DNA from: Bremerella sp. JC817
Lineage (GTDB): Bacteria; Planctomycetota; Planctomycetia; Pirellulales; Pirellulaceae
Direction of reading: 5' to 3'
Assembly (NCBI RefSeq): GCF_040718835.1
Contig: NZ_JBFEFG010000280.1
Location: 868,001 to 932,000, forward strand
DNA length: 64,000 nt
Below the pieces are notes generated by a model. It searched no databases, was not told the origin of the DNA, and saw nothing but the letters and a program-made list of their open reading frames with translations. Position 1 is the first letter of the stretch; each line of letters starts with the position of its first letter. A program made the position numbers and the translations under genes. Positions 1 to 9,900 of the stretch are shown in pieces.

Positions 1-429
1 TTCGACCTCGTTGATCGGCTGGTCGGCCATGTCGACTTTGCGGGGAGGTAAGTCGTCGGCCACACGGGTAAAGCGGCGCTGCCAGTTGCGGCCCTGATCT
101 TCGAGCAAGCTGGCGGCGTCTTTGAAGCGTTTGTATTCCAGGAGACGTTCGACGAGCTGTTCGCGCGGGTCGTCGATTTCTTCTTCGTCGGCGTCTTCGA
201 CTTGCGGCAGGACCAGCTTCGATTTGATCTCGATCAGCGTGCTGGCCATCTCCAGAAAGTCGGCCACGCTGTTCACGTCCAGCGCCTTCAAGATCTCCAG
301 GTATTGCAGGTACTGCTGGGTAACCTGGGCGATCGGGATATCGACGATATCGAGCTCGTGCTTACGGACCAGGTACAGAAGCAGATCGAGTGGCCCGCGA
401 TAGATCGGGATTTCAACTCGAAAGTTCAT
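1..429 (-). CDS. scpA: Segregation and condensation protein A (C-terminus beyond the left edge)
   Basis: ScpA is the kleisin subunit that bridges the SMC heads in the bacterial condensin complex needed for chromosome compaction and segregation. The 143 visible residues start with MNFRVEIPIYRGPLDLLLYL, close to the classic ScpA N-terminus (F-x-GPLDLLL-x-LI), followed by the typical HELDIVDIPIAQVTQQYL stretch and the helical segment with ASTLIEIKSKLVLP. The ATG at 427-429 is chosen because homology begins right there. The reading frame is open at base 1, so the C-terminal winged helix is outside the window. It lies about 70 bp downstream of a giant gene on the same strand and may be co-transcribed with it. 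No scpB or smc is visible here. Identity is clear from the motif. Confidence 0.93.
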   Translation of the reverse strand, partial: MNFRVEIPIYRGPLDLLLYLVRKHELDIVDIPIAQVTQQYLQYLEILKALDVNSVADFLEMASTLIEIKSKLVLPQVEDADEEEIDDPREQLVERLLEYKRFKDAASLLEDQGRNWQRRFTRVADDLPPRKVDMADQPINEVE

Positions 430-498
430 CAGTTGTACCTTGTCTGTCGTCGACGTAAGATCCCCGGCGGTAAGTCCGGTCGGGGGAGGTGGAATCAA

Positions 499-3400
499 TT
501 ATTCCTCCTCGTCGTCCCCACCGGAAGGGAAATGGGTGGTCCAGCCGTCGATTTGGTCGTGAACTTCTTCCAGTGAGAGTTTCCTCAGCGGAATAGCTTC
601 GCTAGGCTGCCACGATTCGTTGTCGCTGGAGAAGCTAGCGTCGAGCTCGACTTTGGTCACTTCTTCGTCCAAGGCCTTCAGCCAGGTGGGGATATCAAGC
701 CCCACGCCGCTGGGTTCTTCGACCAGGGCTTCCGCTTCGTCGTAAAGCAGCTTGAAGGCGACGTTTGCCTCGTCACTGCCCATGTGGACCATCGCCTGAG
801 AAACGAGCGAGCAAATCCGATCGACTGCCAGCGGACGAACGAATCGCTCTTTAATGCGGTCGGCGACGGTCGGCATTTGCATGGCATATTCACGCTGCAA
901 CTCCCGCAGACGACGAACATACTTCTCGGCTTCGTCCTCGATCCGATCGGCGAGGGCCTTCCGCCACATCTGGGCTGCTTCGGCGTGCCCGGTCCGGACC
1001 AGCACTTCGTGCGTCATGACAATCGGCTTCAAGTTCCACGACACGCGGTCGTAGGCCGTTCGCAGTCGCAGGAAGTCGAGGAACATATACAAGTATTCGC
1101 CGCGATCGCTCTGCGTGGTGGTGCTGTTGTAGTCGCGATACTCTGGGAAGTTCTCGAGGACCGCTTCAATCACCATGCTGAAGCAGGCGATCGACTCGGT
1201 GCGATTGATGTTCGTGCCCATCGCCTGGATGAACAGAGGCCAGTGATCTTCCGGCCATTGCTGGCGAACCTTCTCGATCCAGGTCTCGACTCCGCCATGC
1301 AGAATGCTGCGGATGTTGCCTCGATTGAAGAAGTGCTGCGTGAAGAGGTCGCCGCCATAACGCTGGATAAACGCTTGAACCAGCTTCCATTGGTTCGGGT
1401 CGGCAAACTTCTCGACGGCCGACAGTCGCAATGTTCGGCTGTGATTGAGCCAGACGATCAGCAAGTTCTGCGTTACATGCTCCAGGCATTCGACCAACGC
1501 GTTATCGAGTTCCTGGCCACCCTCTTTGGCGACTTCCCAGCTTTCCGACGAGGCAACCACGGCGTCGATAATCGCCAGGAAGCCGGTCTCGAAAAGGGCA
1601 TCGAATTCGGTGATCGCTCCCGGACCGATCGGGTTGTCGTTTTCCATCTTGCGAGCCGTGTCGAGCAGTTGCCGCGACAGGTCGTATTGGCCGACGCGTG
1701 GCAACCAATGCAGCAACTCGCGAATGGTCGACTGGCGAACGCGGGTCGAGACAATCCGCAGCGGACCGCCACGCTTGGCAATCGGTACGTAAAGGAGCGG
1801 TTTGTCTTTCAGCGTGTTAAGCAGCGGTGGAAAGTGTTCTTGAACCGCATCGGTATCGCCGGCAAGGATCGCGGCGAACAGATCGACGGCCAAGGTCTGT
1901 TCGGCACCGATTTCTTTCTCGAGGTTCTCTAGCGACTGCTTATGTTCCGGAGCCACGGCCGCAACGGCGGACGACAGAATTCGTGCGGCCGAAGCGGTGC
2001 TGACCGTCGTCGTGATGATTCGTTCCAGGACGAATTCTTTCACGGCACGTTGCCGGTCGTATTCGACCATCTCTTGATGGTTGCCGCTGATATCGCTCAG
2101 CTTGTGCTGGTTCACGACCAGAAGCAGTTCCAGCAGTTCGCGATAGTTGCTGATGGCTTGTTCACGCCACTGCAGCAGCTTCTCGATCACGGCCGGATCG
2201 CCCGTGGTACGCATGGCCTGGAAAGCGGCCATCTGCCACTGCTGAGCGACACAGCTCAGAAACGAGATGTGCATGTTGATGCGGCGCGATTCGATCTGCA
2301 GGTCTTCGCTGCTGTCGGACGAACTGCTGCCACCGTCGAAGATCGCACCTTCGTTGCCGTCGTCGGTGCTGTCGGTGAAGGTGACATCCTCGTAGGCTGC
2401 CTGAAAGATGTCGTCGTCGTCGCCCGGTTCTTGTCCTTGGAACAAGGCGTCGAGCTCTTCGTCGAACTGGCCCTTCTTGGTGCGCTGCGAAAACCAGCCT
2501 GGCACCTGGTTATAGGTCCCGGCGTTCGCTTCCTGAAAGTCGACGAACCGCCGGATCATTTGCCAGGTCGCTTGCTGATTCTCTTCCGTATTGGGAAGCG
2601 ATTCGCGGTGCTTTTGATAGGCCAGGATCCACTGGGTCGCCATCGCGAAGTAGGACGTATCGAGATGATGCAGCGGGATCTCGTCGGCTTGTTCCAACCA
2701 ATGCATCAGTAGCGCCATCGTCGTGACGAAGTCGTTTCGCTCGAGCAGCGCTTGAATCACCAGGCCATACGCCTTCGGCGAATCGAACATCTCGGCATGC
2801 GGCGACCAGAAAGCGACATCGCCTGCTTCGGCACCCACTTTGTGCCATAGCCGCAAGGCATCGGCCACGCGACGAGCCGCGGCGAACGCTTCGTCTCCGC
2901 TGGGGCTGTCAACGCTGGAAAGTTCATGGGTGGCGAACTGATGCCACCACATCGAGAACTCTTCGAAGGCCCAGGCCGTTTTCGATCGGACCGCTTCGTC
3001 ATCGCGTACGGCCGCTTCGCTGAGGGCCTGCGACATCAGGTCAAAGATCTGTTCGATCATCCGGGCCAGGTCGTCGACGCGATGATCGCGGACGCTGTTC
3101 TCGTAGGCCGGGAACAAACTGAACTGCCCGTCGAAACCGAGGATATTCCAAGGATCGACAATCGCGCCACATTCGATCGCCCGATGCAAACGGTCGACGA
3201 TCTTGTGGATGTAATCGATCGTCTCGTTCAAGTCGCCTCGACGCATTGCCTGATGGGCCAGCGTGATGAAGCACTCGATGCGGCATTGCATCCGCGCGGA
3301 GGCCGTCGGCACGATATCGACCTGTTGCCCGGCCGCGTCAGGGTAGCCCATTCTTGAGTAGATCAATGCCAGCCGAACGTGCGCCAGTTGCTTTGCACGG

Positions 3401-4578
3401 CGATTGCTCAAGTAGCCATTGAGATGCTGGCGAGCGGCACCGAACGGTTGCCGACGCTGGATCGATTCTTCGTTCAAGCGAACCGACATCGACTCGGGGC
3501 AGCTATCGAGCAATTGGTTGTAGAAGCGATCTCGGTAGTTGGCGATCACCGGAACCAACTTCGAGAGCGTCATCTCGGAATCGTAGGCACCAGGACCACT
3601 GCCGGAGATGCCGGCTCCCATCAGCACGACACCAGCCAACACGGCCGCTGCCTCGTAAACGAGGTCTTCGTGCGAGAGATCTTCCGGTGGGTTGCGATCG
3701 ACGCGATCGGTCAGGGCTTCGAGCGTGACTTGCTGGACGACGAACCGGCTGTAGTTGCCGTTCAGATCGATGTGGTCCGGATCCCACTGGCCAAACTGAT
3801 AGTTTGGTCGCTTGTTGACGGGATGCTCGAAATCGTAAGCGCGTGGATCGATGGCCAGTTCGTCAAGGTTCTCGGGATCGAAGCCTGCATCCTGCAAGAT
3901 ATCGGCGTCGGTGGCCTGCAGCAGTTCGAGCGTCTTCTCGACGATCTCTTGATGGCGGCCCAGGCAGGCACCGGCTCCCCGTACCCAGATTGGGATCGGA
4001 CGGCAGTATTCGTGCGGGTAGGGCTCGGTCTTGCGCGTTTCGAGAGCTGGGACCGGGCGATGACCGATGTAATCGTTGAGCTGATGCAGACAATTCTTCA
4101 GCACGCGCGGCTCGTTTTCCCATTCCGCCGATTGGGTTAGAACGGCCTGGGTGGCCCGGACGACGAAGTAAGGCGAGAACAAACTGCCGCCGCTCTGATG
4201 AAAGAGCAGGTCGTGATGGAATTCGAGGTAACCCGGCAGGACCACCTCGAAGACATATCGCAGCGCGGTTTCGGCTTGTTCGCTTTGCTTGAGAGCGGCC
4301 GAAGTCGCTTTGAGTCGCTCGAGCCCCTCTTTCAGGGTGTCGCCAGCCTTTTCCCACTGCCAATATGGAGTGTCAGCCGATCCGTCGTGCAAATGCCGGA
4401 AAAGCTGGTCCATTGCGGCGGCAAAACGAGCGTCGTAGTCTCCGGAAGAGAAATTGAAGTAGCCGAGAATCTTCTCGAGCAAGCCATTCTCTTCTATTCG
4501 ATCACCCATGAACCATCCGCTGCGAGAGAAAGAAGACGCCAAAAATCTCAGAAAGCTCTGATAACGGGAGCTGGACAA
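499..4578 (-). CDS. Giant hypothetical protein, possible helical-repeat scaffold
   Basis: A 1,359-residue protein of unrecognised family. The frame can start at a TTG (4578) or at an ATG 69 bases later (4509, MGDRIEENG), which gives 1,336 residues. I cannot decide: a GAGGGG lies upstream of the TTG and neither site is ideal. The chain is rich in Leu, Glu and Trp and looks almost wholly alpha-helical. It is broken in the middle by an acidic/serine linker (runs of D and a DGGSSSSDSSED stretch) and ends with an acidic tail (GGDDEEE). No signal peptide or membrane segment is obvious, so it is probably cytoplasmic. Stretches such as LALIYSRMGYPDAAGQQVDI resemble degenerate TPR helices but are not convincing. 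It is the upstream neighbour of scpA on the same strand, which hints weakly at a chromosome-related or merely co-expressed role. Confidence 0.8.
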   Translation of the reverse strand: MSSSRYQSFLRFLASSFSRSGWFMGDRIEENGLLEKILGYFNFSSGDYDARFAAAMDQLFRHLHDGSADTPYWQWEKAGDTLKEGLERLKATSAALKQSEQAETALRYVFEVVLPGYLEFHHDLLFHQSGGSLFSPYFVVRATQAVLTQSAEWENEPRVLKNCLHQLNDYIGHRPVPALETRKTEPYPHEYCRPIPIWVRGAGACLGRHQEIVEKTLELLQATDADILQDAGFDPENLDELAIDPRAYDFEHPVNKRPNYQFGQWDPDHIDLNGNYSRFVVQQVTLEALTDRVDRNPPEDLSHEDLVYEAAAVLAGVVLMGAGISGSGPGAYDSEMTLSKLVPVIANYRDRFYNQLLDSCPESMSVRLNEESIQRRQPFGAARQHLNGYLSNRRAKQLAHVRLALIYSRMGYPDAAGQQVDIVPTASARMQCRIECFITLAHQAMRRGDLNETIDYIHKIVDRLHRAIECGAIVDPWNILGFDGQFSLFPAYENSVRDHRVDDLARMIEQIFDLMSQALSEAAVRDDEAVRSKTAWAFEEFSMWWHQFATHELSSVDSPSGDEAFAAARRVADALRLWHKVGAEAGDVAFWSPHAEMFDSPKAYGLVIQALLERNDFVTTMALLMHWLEQADEIPLHHLDTSYFAMATQWILAYQKHRESLPNTEENQQATWQMIRRFVDFQEANAGTYNQVPGWFSQRTKKGQFDEELDALFQGQEPGDDDDIFQAAYEDVTFTDSTDDGNEGAIFDGGSSSSDSSEDLQIESRRINMHISFLSCVAQQWQMAAFQAMRTTGDPAVIEKLLQWREQAISNYRELLELLLVVNQHKLSDISGNHQEMVEYDRQRAVKEFVLERIITTTVSTASAARILSSAVAAVAPEHKQSLENLEKEIGAEQTLAVDLFAAILAGDTDAVQEHFPPLLNTLKDKPLLYVPIAKRGGPLRIVSTRVRQSTIRELLHWLPRVGQYDLSRQLLDTARKMENDNPIGPGAITEFDALFETGFLAIIDAVVASSESWEVAKEGGQELDNALVECLEHVTQNLLIVWLNHSRTLRLSAVEKFADPNQWKLVQAFIQRYGGDLFTQHFFNRGNIRSILHGGVETWIEKVRQQWPEDHWPLFIQAMGTNINRTESIACFSMVIEAVLENFPEYRDYNSTTTQSDRGEYLYMFLDFLRLRTAYDRVSWNLKPIVMTHEVLVRTGHAEAAQMWRKALADRIEDEAEKYVRRLRELQREYAMQMPTVADRIKERFVRPLAVDRICSLVSQAMVHMGSDEANVAFKLLYDEAEALVEEPSGVGLDIPTWLKALDEEVTKVELDASFSSDNESWQPSEAIPLRKLSLEEVHDQIDGWTTHFPSGGDDEEE

Positions 4579-4935
4579 GAATCGCTGTACCCCTCGTTGG
4601 AGTGGTCGATTCTCCCGTAGAAGTTCATCGTAGAGGGGAGTTGTGCTGGGGTCTAGGCGATGAACAGCCCCAGGAATCGTTGAAAAACGAGGATTTGGTG
4701 AAAACCGGGCCGAAAACGTGACGCCTTTCGCCCTTCTGAATTAAGATGAAAAACTCGGCAAGGTATTTCCCAATCGAGTGTTATGCTTGAAGGGGATGCT
4801 GTTTTTGGCGTTCCTTGTCCTAAATCTTGTCGCTACGACCGCCGTTGCCCACGCAGCGGAGGTTCTTGTCCGATGTAGTTTCCACAGAGAACGCTGGGCC
4901 GTTTGGGGTGCCAGTTGAAGGAAGCACGACCAACT
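4579..4935. other. Divergent intergenic region with a small signal-peptide-like ORF
   Basis: This 357-bp stretch separates the minus-strand giant gene from the plus-strand propeller gene and must hold both promoters. I see no convincing -10/-35 pair. On the plus strand, ATG 4796 to TGA 4916-4918 encodes 40 residues beginning MLFLAFLVLNLVATTAVAHA, which looks like a Sec signal peptide. A GAAGGGG directly abuts its ATG, and its stop overlaps the GAAGGAAG ribosome binding site of the propeller gene. It may be a leader peptide coupled to that gene, a gene remnant, or chance. The first ~200 bp show nothing else I can name. Confidence 0.4.
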
Positions 4936-6636
4936 ATGCAAATTCAGAAATGCGTTTCGCGGATTGCCATCTTTACTGTCGTGATGATGGCCGCCACTCC
5001 TGCTATGGCCCAGTTGGGGCCGCGGATTTTCTCGCCAATCGAACTGGAACGGATCGGTCTCGAGAAACTGTGGTCTGGGCAACTGCCTATTGATCCGGAG
5101 CGCTCGAAGCTCGATTCTTTCCGCCAAGTGGTTAGCTTGAGGGACCCTTTGGTGGTCTTCGAGGTCGAACACGCTGGCCGCACGACGACGTTCAGCGCTA
5201 ACGAGCTGGGTACGCTCGGCCAGCCGCTGGGGGAAGAAGGTGCCAAGAAGAAGGCCGAACAGTTCGTGGCCCGGCTCGATACCCGTAAAGGCGAACCAGT
5301 CATCAATCGACTGGAAATCCCGGAAGTTACCTTCCTGGCACAAAGCAGCGCCGGCACGCTGATGGCGGTCAATGGCCGCACCGGCAAGCTCGACTGGACC
5401 AAGAGCTATGGTCGCCCAGGCTTTCCACAGCCAGCTCCGGCCGCGAATGACGAGTACGTGTTCGTCATCAATAACTTCAAACTCAACTGCCTCTTCCGCG
5501 GAAACGGCGAAGTCAAATGGACCAAGCCGATCGAAGGCGTGCCGATTGCCGGGCCTGTGGTGGGTGACGAGTTCGTTTACATTCCGCTGCTCGATGGCAC
5601 TGTGGTCGCCTACAACTTCGACGGCGGTCCTCGTTTGACGCCACGTTACAAGTCGATTGGCCGCATTGTGAAGCCGATGGTGGCTACGCCGACTTCGGTG
5701 GCCTGGGCTACCGACCGGAACTACTTCTACGTCGGCTACGCCGATCGGCCGCTGGTTCGTTATCGAATCGAATCGAGTGGCGAGATCCTGGCGCCACCTA
5801 GCAACCAAGGTCCACTCCGTTTGTTCTTCACGACCGAAACCGGTTACGTCTACTGCATCTACTCGACTGACGGCACGATCCAGTGGCGATTCTCGTGCGG
5901 GCTGCCGATCGACAGCTCGGCGATCGCGATCGATGACGGCGTCTACGTTACGCTGCAGCGAGGCGGGATCTACAAGCTTGGCTTGGAAGAAGGGGATGTG
6001 AAATGGTTCGTCCCGCGAGTCGATAAGTTCCTCTCGGCCAACGATCAGTACGTTTATTGCCTGGACGAAAACAAGAACCTGGTCGTGCTCGATATTAAAT
6101 CGGGTGCCCGTGTTGGCGGTCTCGACCTGGGTGGTTACGACTTCTTCTATACCAATTCCCAGACCGACCGGATCATCCTCGGTACCAACACGGGGCGCAT
6201 GGTTGTGCTGCGTTCGGCCGCCGATCCTTACCCCATGGTTCACGTGAAAGTGAAAGCAGCTGCCAAGCCAGAAGAAGGTGAAGCAGGCGATGGCAAGGAA
6301 GGGGACAAGGGGGCCCCAGCCAAGCCAGCAGTCGACCCATTTGCTCCACCGGCAGCTGGTGGTGGCGGTGTTGTTGATCCATTCGCACCTGCAGGTGGTG
6401 GAGGCGGCACGGCCGACCCATTCGGAGGCTCCAGTGGTGGCGGTAACGCAGCTGATCCATTCGGCGGCTCCGGCGGCGGTGGTGGTTCGAGCGATCCGTT
6501 TGGTGGCGGAAGCTCCGACCCATTCGGCGGTGGTTCGAGCGGCGGTAACTCCGATCCATTTGGTGGTGGCGGATCCGATCCGTTCGGTGGAGGTTCCGAC
6601 GATGGAGCCGGTATGAGCGATCCGTTCGGAAGCTAA
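4936..6636 (+). CDS. Exported PQQ-like beta-propeller protein with a DPF-repeat tail
   Basis: A 566-residue secreted or periplasmic protein. The ATG at 4936 is preceded by GAAGGAAG and opens a clear Sec signal peptide (MQIQKCVSRIAIFTVVMMAATPAMA, cleaved before QLG). Residues ~130-430 carry blade-like repeats of the PQQ/BamB type (for example AVNGRTGKLDWTKSYG, YCIYSTDGTIQWRFSCG, VYVTLQRGGIYKLGLEEGDVKW), which normally form a beta-propeller used for protein contacts. Known PQQ-enzyme active-site residues were not identified, so a scaffold role is more likely than an enzyme. The last ~100 residues are a disordered Gly/Ser tail with nine DPF motifs, mostly spaced as DPFGG plus Gly/Ser. A terminator follows at 6664-6704, so this looks monocistronic. 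Precise function is unknown. Confidence 0.85.
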   Translation: MQIQKCVSRIAIFTVVMMAATPAMAQLGPRIFSPIELERIGLEKLWSGQLPIDPERSKLDSFRQVVSLRDPLVVFEVEHAGRTTTFSANELGTLGQPLGEEGAKKKAEQFVARLDTRKGEPVINRLEIPEVTFLAQSSAGTLMAVNGRTGKLDWTKSYGRPGFPQPAPAANDEYVFVINNFKLNCLFRGNGEVKWTKPIEGVPIAGPVVGDEFVYIPLLDGTVVAYNFDGGPRLTPRYKSIGRIVKPMVATPTSVAWATDRNYFYVGYADRPLVRYRIESSGEILAPPSNQGPLRLFFTTETGYVYCIYSTDGTIQWRFSCGLPIDSSAIAIDDGVYVTLQRGGIYKLGLEEGDVKWFVPRVDKFLSANDQYVYCLDENKNLVVLDIKSGARVGGLDLGGYDFFYTNSQTDRIILGTNTGRMVVLRSAADPYPMVHVKVKAAAKPEEGEAGDGKEGDKGAPAKPAVDPFAPPAAGGGGVVDPFAPAGGGGGTADPFGGSSGGGNAADPFGGSGGGGGSSDPFGGGSSDPFGGGSSGGNSDPFGGGGSDPFGGGSDDGAGMSDPFGS

Positions 6637-6663
6637 GCTCGCCGAGATTTCTAAGTCACTCTG

Positions 6664-6704
6664 AAAGGCCTTGCGTTCGTTGCGGACACAAGGCCTTTTC
6701 TTTT
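6664..6704 (+). terminator. Rho-independent terminator after the propeller gene
   Basis: A perfect 10-bp stem (AAAGGCCTTG at 6664-6673 with CAAGGCCTTT at 6689-6698) encloses a 15-base loop and is followed by a T-rich run. It lies 28 bp past the stop codon of the propeller gene. Confidence 0.85.
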
Positions 6705-6984
6705 GCAGAAGGGAAAACTATTTACCCTTCACCGCCAGATTGTCCTTGACCATTCGGCAAAAATGGACGGATTAATCAACTTAGGTTAGTGCAATTCAGG
6801 GGAGTTCCGGGCTAAACTACCCCTAACCAGCCGTACGTTCGTCGTTCACGAAATCGCGAATCCCCAGGCGACTTTGTGCCAGCCTGACGAATCCAAATTC
6901 CTCATCAAGCTTCTCGTAGACTGCGCGCGGTTGGCAATTCGCACGCATCCGCAACTACCTCACCTTGCAGGAGATTTGAATCAT
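6705..6984 (+). other. Leader of the multidomain gene with an imperfect hairpin
   Basis: This noncoding stretch upstream of the 1,654-residue gene has a nested hairpin. An outer pair GGTTA (6784-6788)/TAACC (6824-6828) encloses GGGG-AGTT (6799-6806) pairing with AACT-A-CCCC (6815-6823), with the loop CCGGGCTA. It could be a 5'-UTR structure or a protein-binding site. No promoter with good spacing is evident. A CAGGAGA ribosome binding site lies just before the ATG at 6985. Confidence 0.4.
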
Positions 6985-9900
6985 ATGACCAAGCATTTGG
7001 CATGGCTCTTTGCCGGTTATCTGTTTGTCGCCTCGGCCGGATTGGCGATGGCAGAAGACGATGGCTTCAAGCCGATCTTCGATGGAAAGACACTCAACGG
7101 TTGGAGTGGTATCGATAAGTTCTGGAGTGTTGAAGACGGTGCGATCACCGGAACGACCACGCCGGACAATCCAACCAAGGGCAACACGTTCCTGATCTGG
7201 GATCAGGGCAAAGTCGACAACTTCGAGCTGAAGCTGAAGTACCGCATCATGGGCGGCAACTCGGGCATTCAGTATCGTTCGACCGACCTGGGTAACCACG
7301 TCGCCAAAGGCTACCAGGCCGACATCGACAGTGGCGATACCTACAGCGGTATCAACTACGAAGAACGTGGTCGCGGCATTCTGGCCCAGCGTGGCGAGAA
7401 GGCCACCGTCACCGATGGCAAAGGTCCTTACAAGGCGGAACGCTTCGCCCAGTCGGCCGACCTGCAGGCCAAGATCAACAAAGAAGACTGGAACGAGTAC
7501 CACATCATTGCCAAGGGCAACCACCTGATCCACAAGATCAACGGCAATGTGACCTCGGAAGTGATCGACGAAGGCGAAAAGGATTCGCGAACCAGCGGTA
7601 TCCTGGCTCTGCAGTTGCATGCCGGTCCCCCGATGAAGGTACAGTTCAAAGACATCCAGCTCAAGCGTCTTCCGATGGAAGATGGCAAGAAGAAGGTTGT
7701 CTTCGTGCCAGGCACCCCGAGCCACGCTTGGGGCGATCACGAGCACGTCGCTGGTTGCCGCCTGCTGATGTTGGCGCTGACCGAAAACATGCCCCAGTTT
7801 GAAGCCTCGATCTACAAAGGTGGCTGGCCAGACGATCCAACCGCGTTCGACAACGCCGATGCCGTGGTGGTCTATTGCGATGGTGGCGAACGTCATCTGC
7901 TCAACGCCCACCTCGACGAGTTCCAGAAGCTGATGGACAACGGCGTCGGCCTGGCTTGCATTCACTACGGGGTGGAAACCCCGAAGGGAAAGCCAGGCGA
8001 CAAGTTCGTCGACTGGATCGGCGGCTACTTTGAAACGCACTGGAGCGTCAATCCACACTGGACCGCTTCCTTCACGCAGATTCCTCAGCACCCCGTAACC
8101 AACGGGGTACAGCCATTCGACATCAACGACGAGTGGTACTACAACATGCGCTTTCGTGAAGACATGGAGGGGGTCACGCCGATCCTGACCGCCATTCCAC
8201 CTGAAAGCACTCTCAGCCGTCCCGATGGTCCTCATAGTGGCAACCCACATGTGCGTGCCATGAAGGGCCAACCGCAGCATGTTGCTTGGGCCTCGGAACG
8301 CGAAGATGGCGGACGCGGTTTCGGTTTCACCGGTGGTCACTATCACTGGAACTGGGCCGACCCAAACTTCCGCAAGGTGGTGCTCAACGCGATCGTCTGG
8401 ATCAGCCACGAAGAAGTCCCTGCCAAGGGGGTCGAATCGGACTCGCTGACGCGCGACGACATGGAAGGCCTGATTCCAGAGCCAAAGCCACAGCCGAAGA
8501 AGAAGCCGGAACCAAAGAAGGTTTCCAGTAACGTCAAGCCGCTGTTCCAAAGCCCTGTGATCACCTCGGCGACCCCGAATCATCAGGTCGACATTCGTGT
8601 CGACCTGCAAGGGGCGAAGAAGCTGTACCTGGTCGTTACCGACGGTGGCAATGGTTTCAGCTGCGACTGGGCCGACTGGATCAATCCAAAGCTGGAAGGC
8701 TCGAAGGGGGAACTTTCGCTGACCGATCTGAAGTGGAACAAGGCCAGCACCGACTGGCAAGGCGTGAAGAAGAACCGAAACGTCAACGGTCAGCCGTTGA
8801 TGGTCAACAACAAGCAGTACGAAAACGGCATCGGGACGCATGCCAACTCGGTCATCGAGTTCGACATCCCTGAAGGTTATTCCAAGTTCTCCGCCATCGG
8901 TGGTTTGGACAACGGCGGCACCAATCAAAATGGTGGCAGCGACACGTCGGTGCAGTTCGCGGTTTATACGCAGGACCCTGGCAATGTTTCGCAATCCGCT
9001 TCCGACGCATCGCGCAGTCCGGAATCGGCTGTTGGTAACTTGGACGTTTATCCTGGACTGCAGGCCACGCTGGTCGCTGCCGAGCCAGAGCTGAAGAGCC
9101 TGACCAATATCGACATCGACCACCGCGGCCGCATTTGGGTCTGCGACGTGATGAACTACCGCGGCAACAATGGTTCGCGGAAAGAAGGGGATCGCATCCT
9201 GATCCTCGAAGATGAAGATGGTGACGGCGTCGCCGAAAAGAGCAAGGTCTTCTACCAGGGTCGCGACATCGACTCGGCCATGGGGATCTGCGTGCTGGGG
9301 AACAAGGTCATTGTTTCGGCTGCTCCGAACGTGATCGTGTTCACTGACGAAAATGGCGACGACACGCCAGACAAAAAAGAGATGCTGTTCACCAAGACGG
9401 GCCAACCCCAGCATGATCATTCGGCCCACAGTTTCCTGTTCGGTCCTGACGGCAAGCTGTACTGGAACGTCGGCAACACCGGTCAGCACGTCCACGATGC
9501 CAACGGTGAAGTGGTCGTCGATCTGGCAGGGAACAAAGTCGTCGACAATGGCCAGCCTTACTTCGGTGGAATGCCGTTCCGCTGCAATCTCGATGGCAGC
9601 GACTTCGAGGTGTTGGGACACAACTTCCGCAACAACTACGAAGTGACGGTCGACTCGTTCGGCACCTTGTGGCAAAGTGATAACGACGACGACGGTAACC
9701 GCGGCGTCCGTATCAACTACGTCATGCAGTACGGCAACTTCGGCTACCGCGATCAGATGACCGGCGCCGGCTGGCGTGATCCACGAACGAACATGGAAGA
9801 AGAGATCCCGCTTCGCCATTGGCACTTGAACGATCCCGGCGTCGTGCCGAACCTGCTGCAAACCGGCGCTGGTTCGCCAACCGGTATCTGCGTTTACGAA

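Noticed and set aside
4741..6243. 500-residue minus-strand frame opposite the exported propeller gene.
   Set aside because: The plus strand encodes clear propeller repeats with a signal peptide; the reverse frame has no family features and would end beyond a good terminator arrangement.
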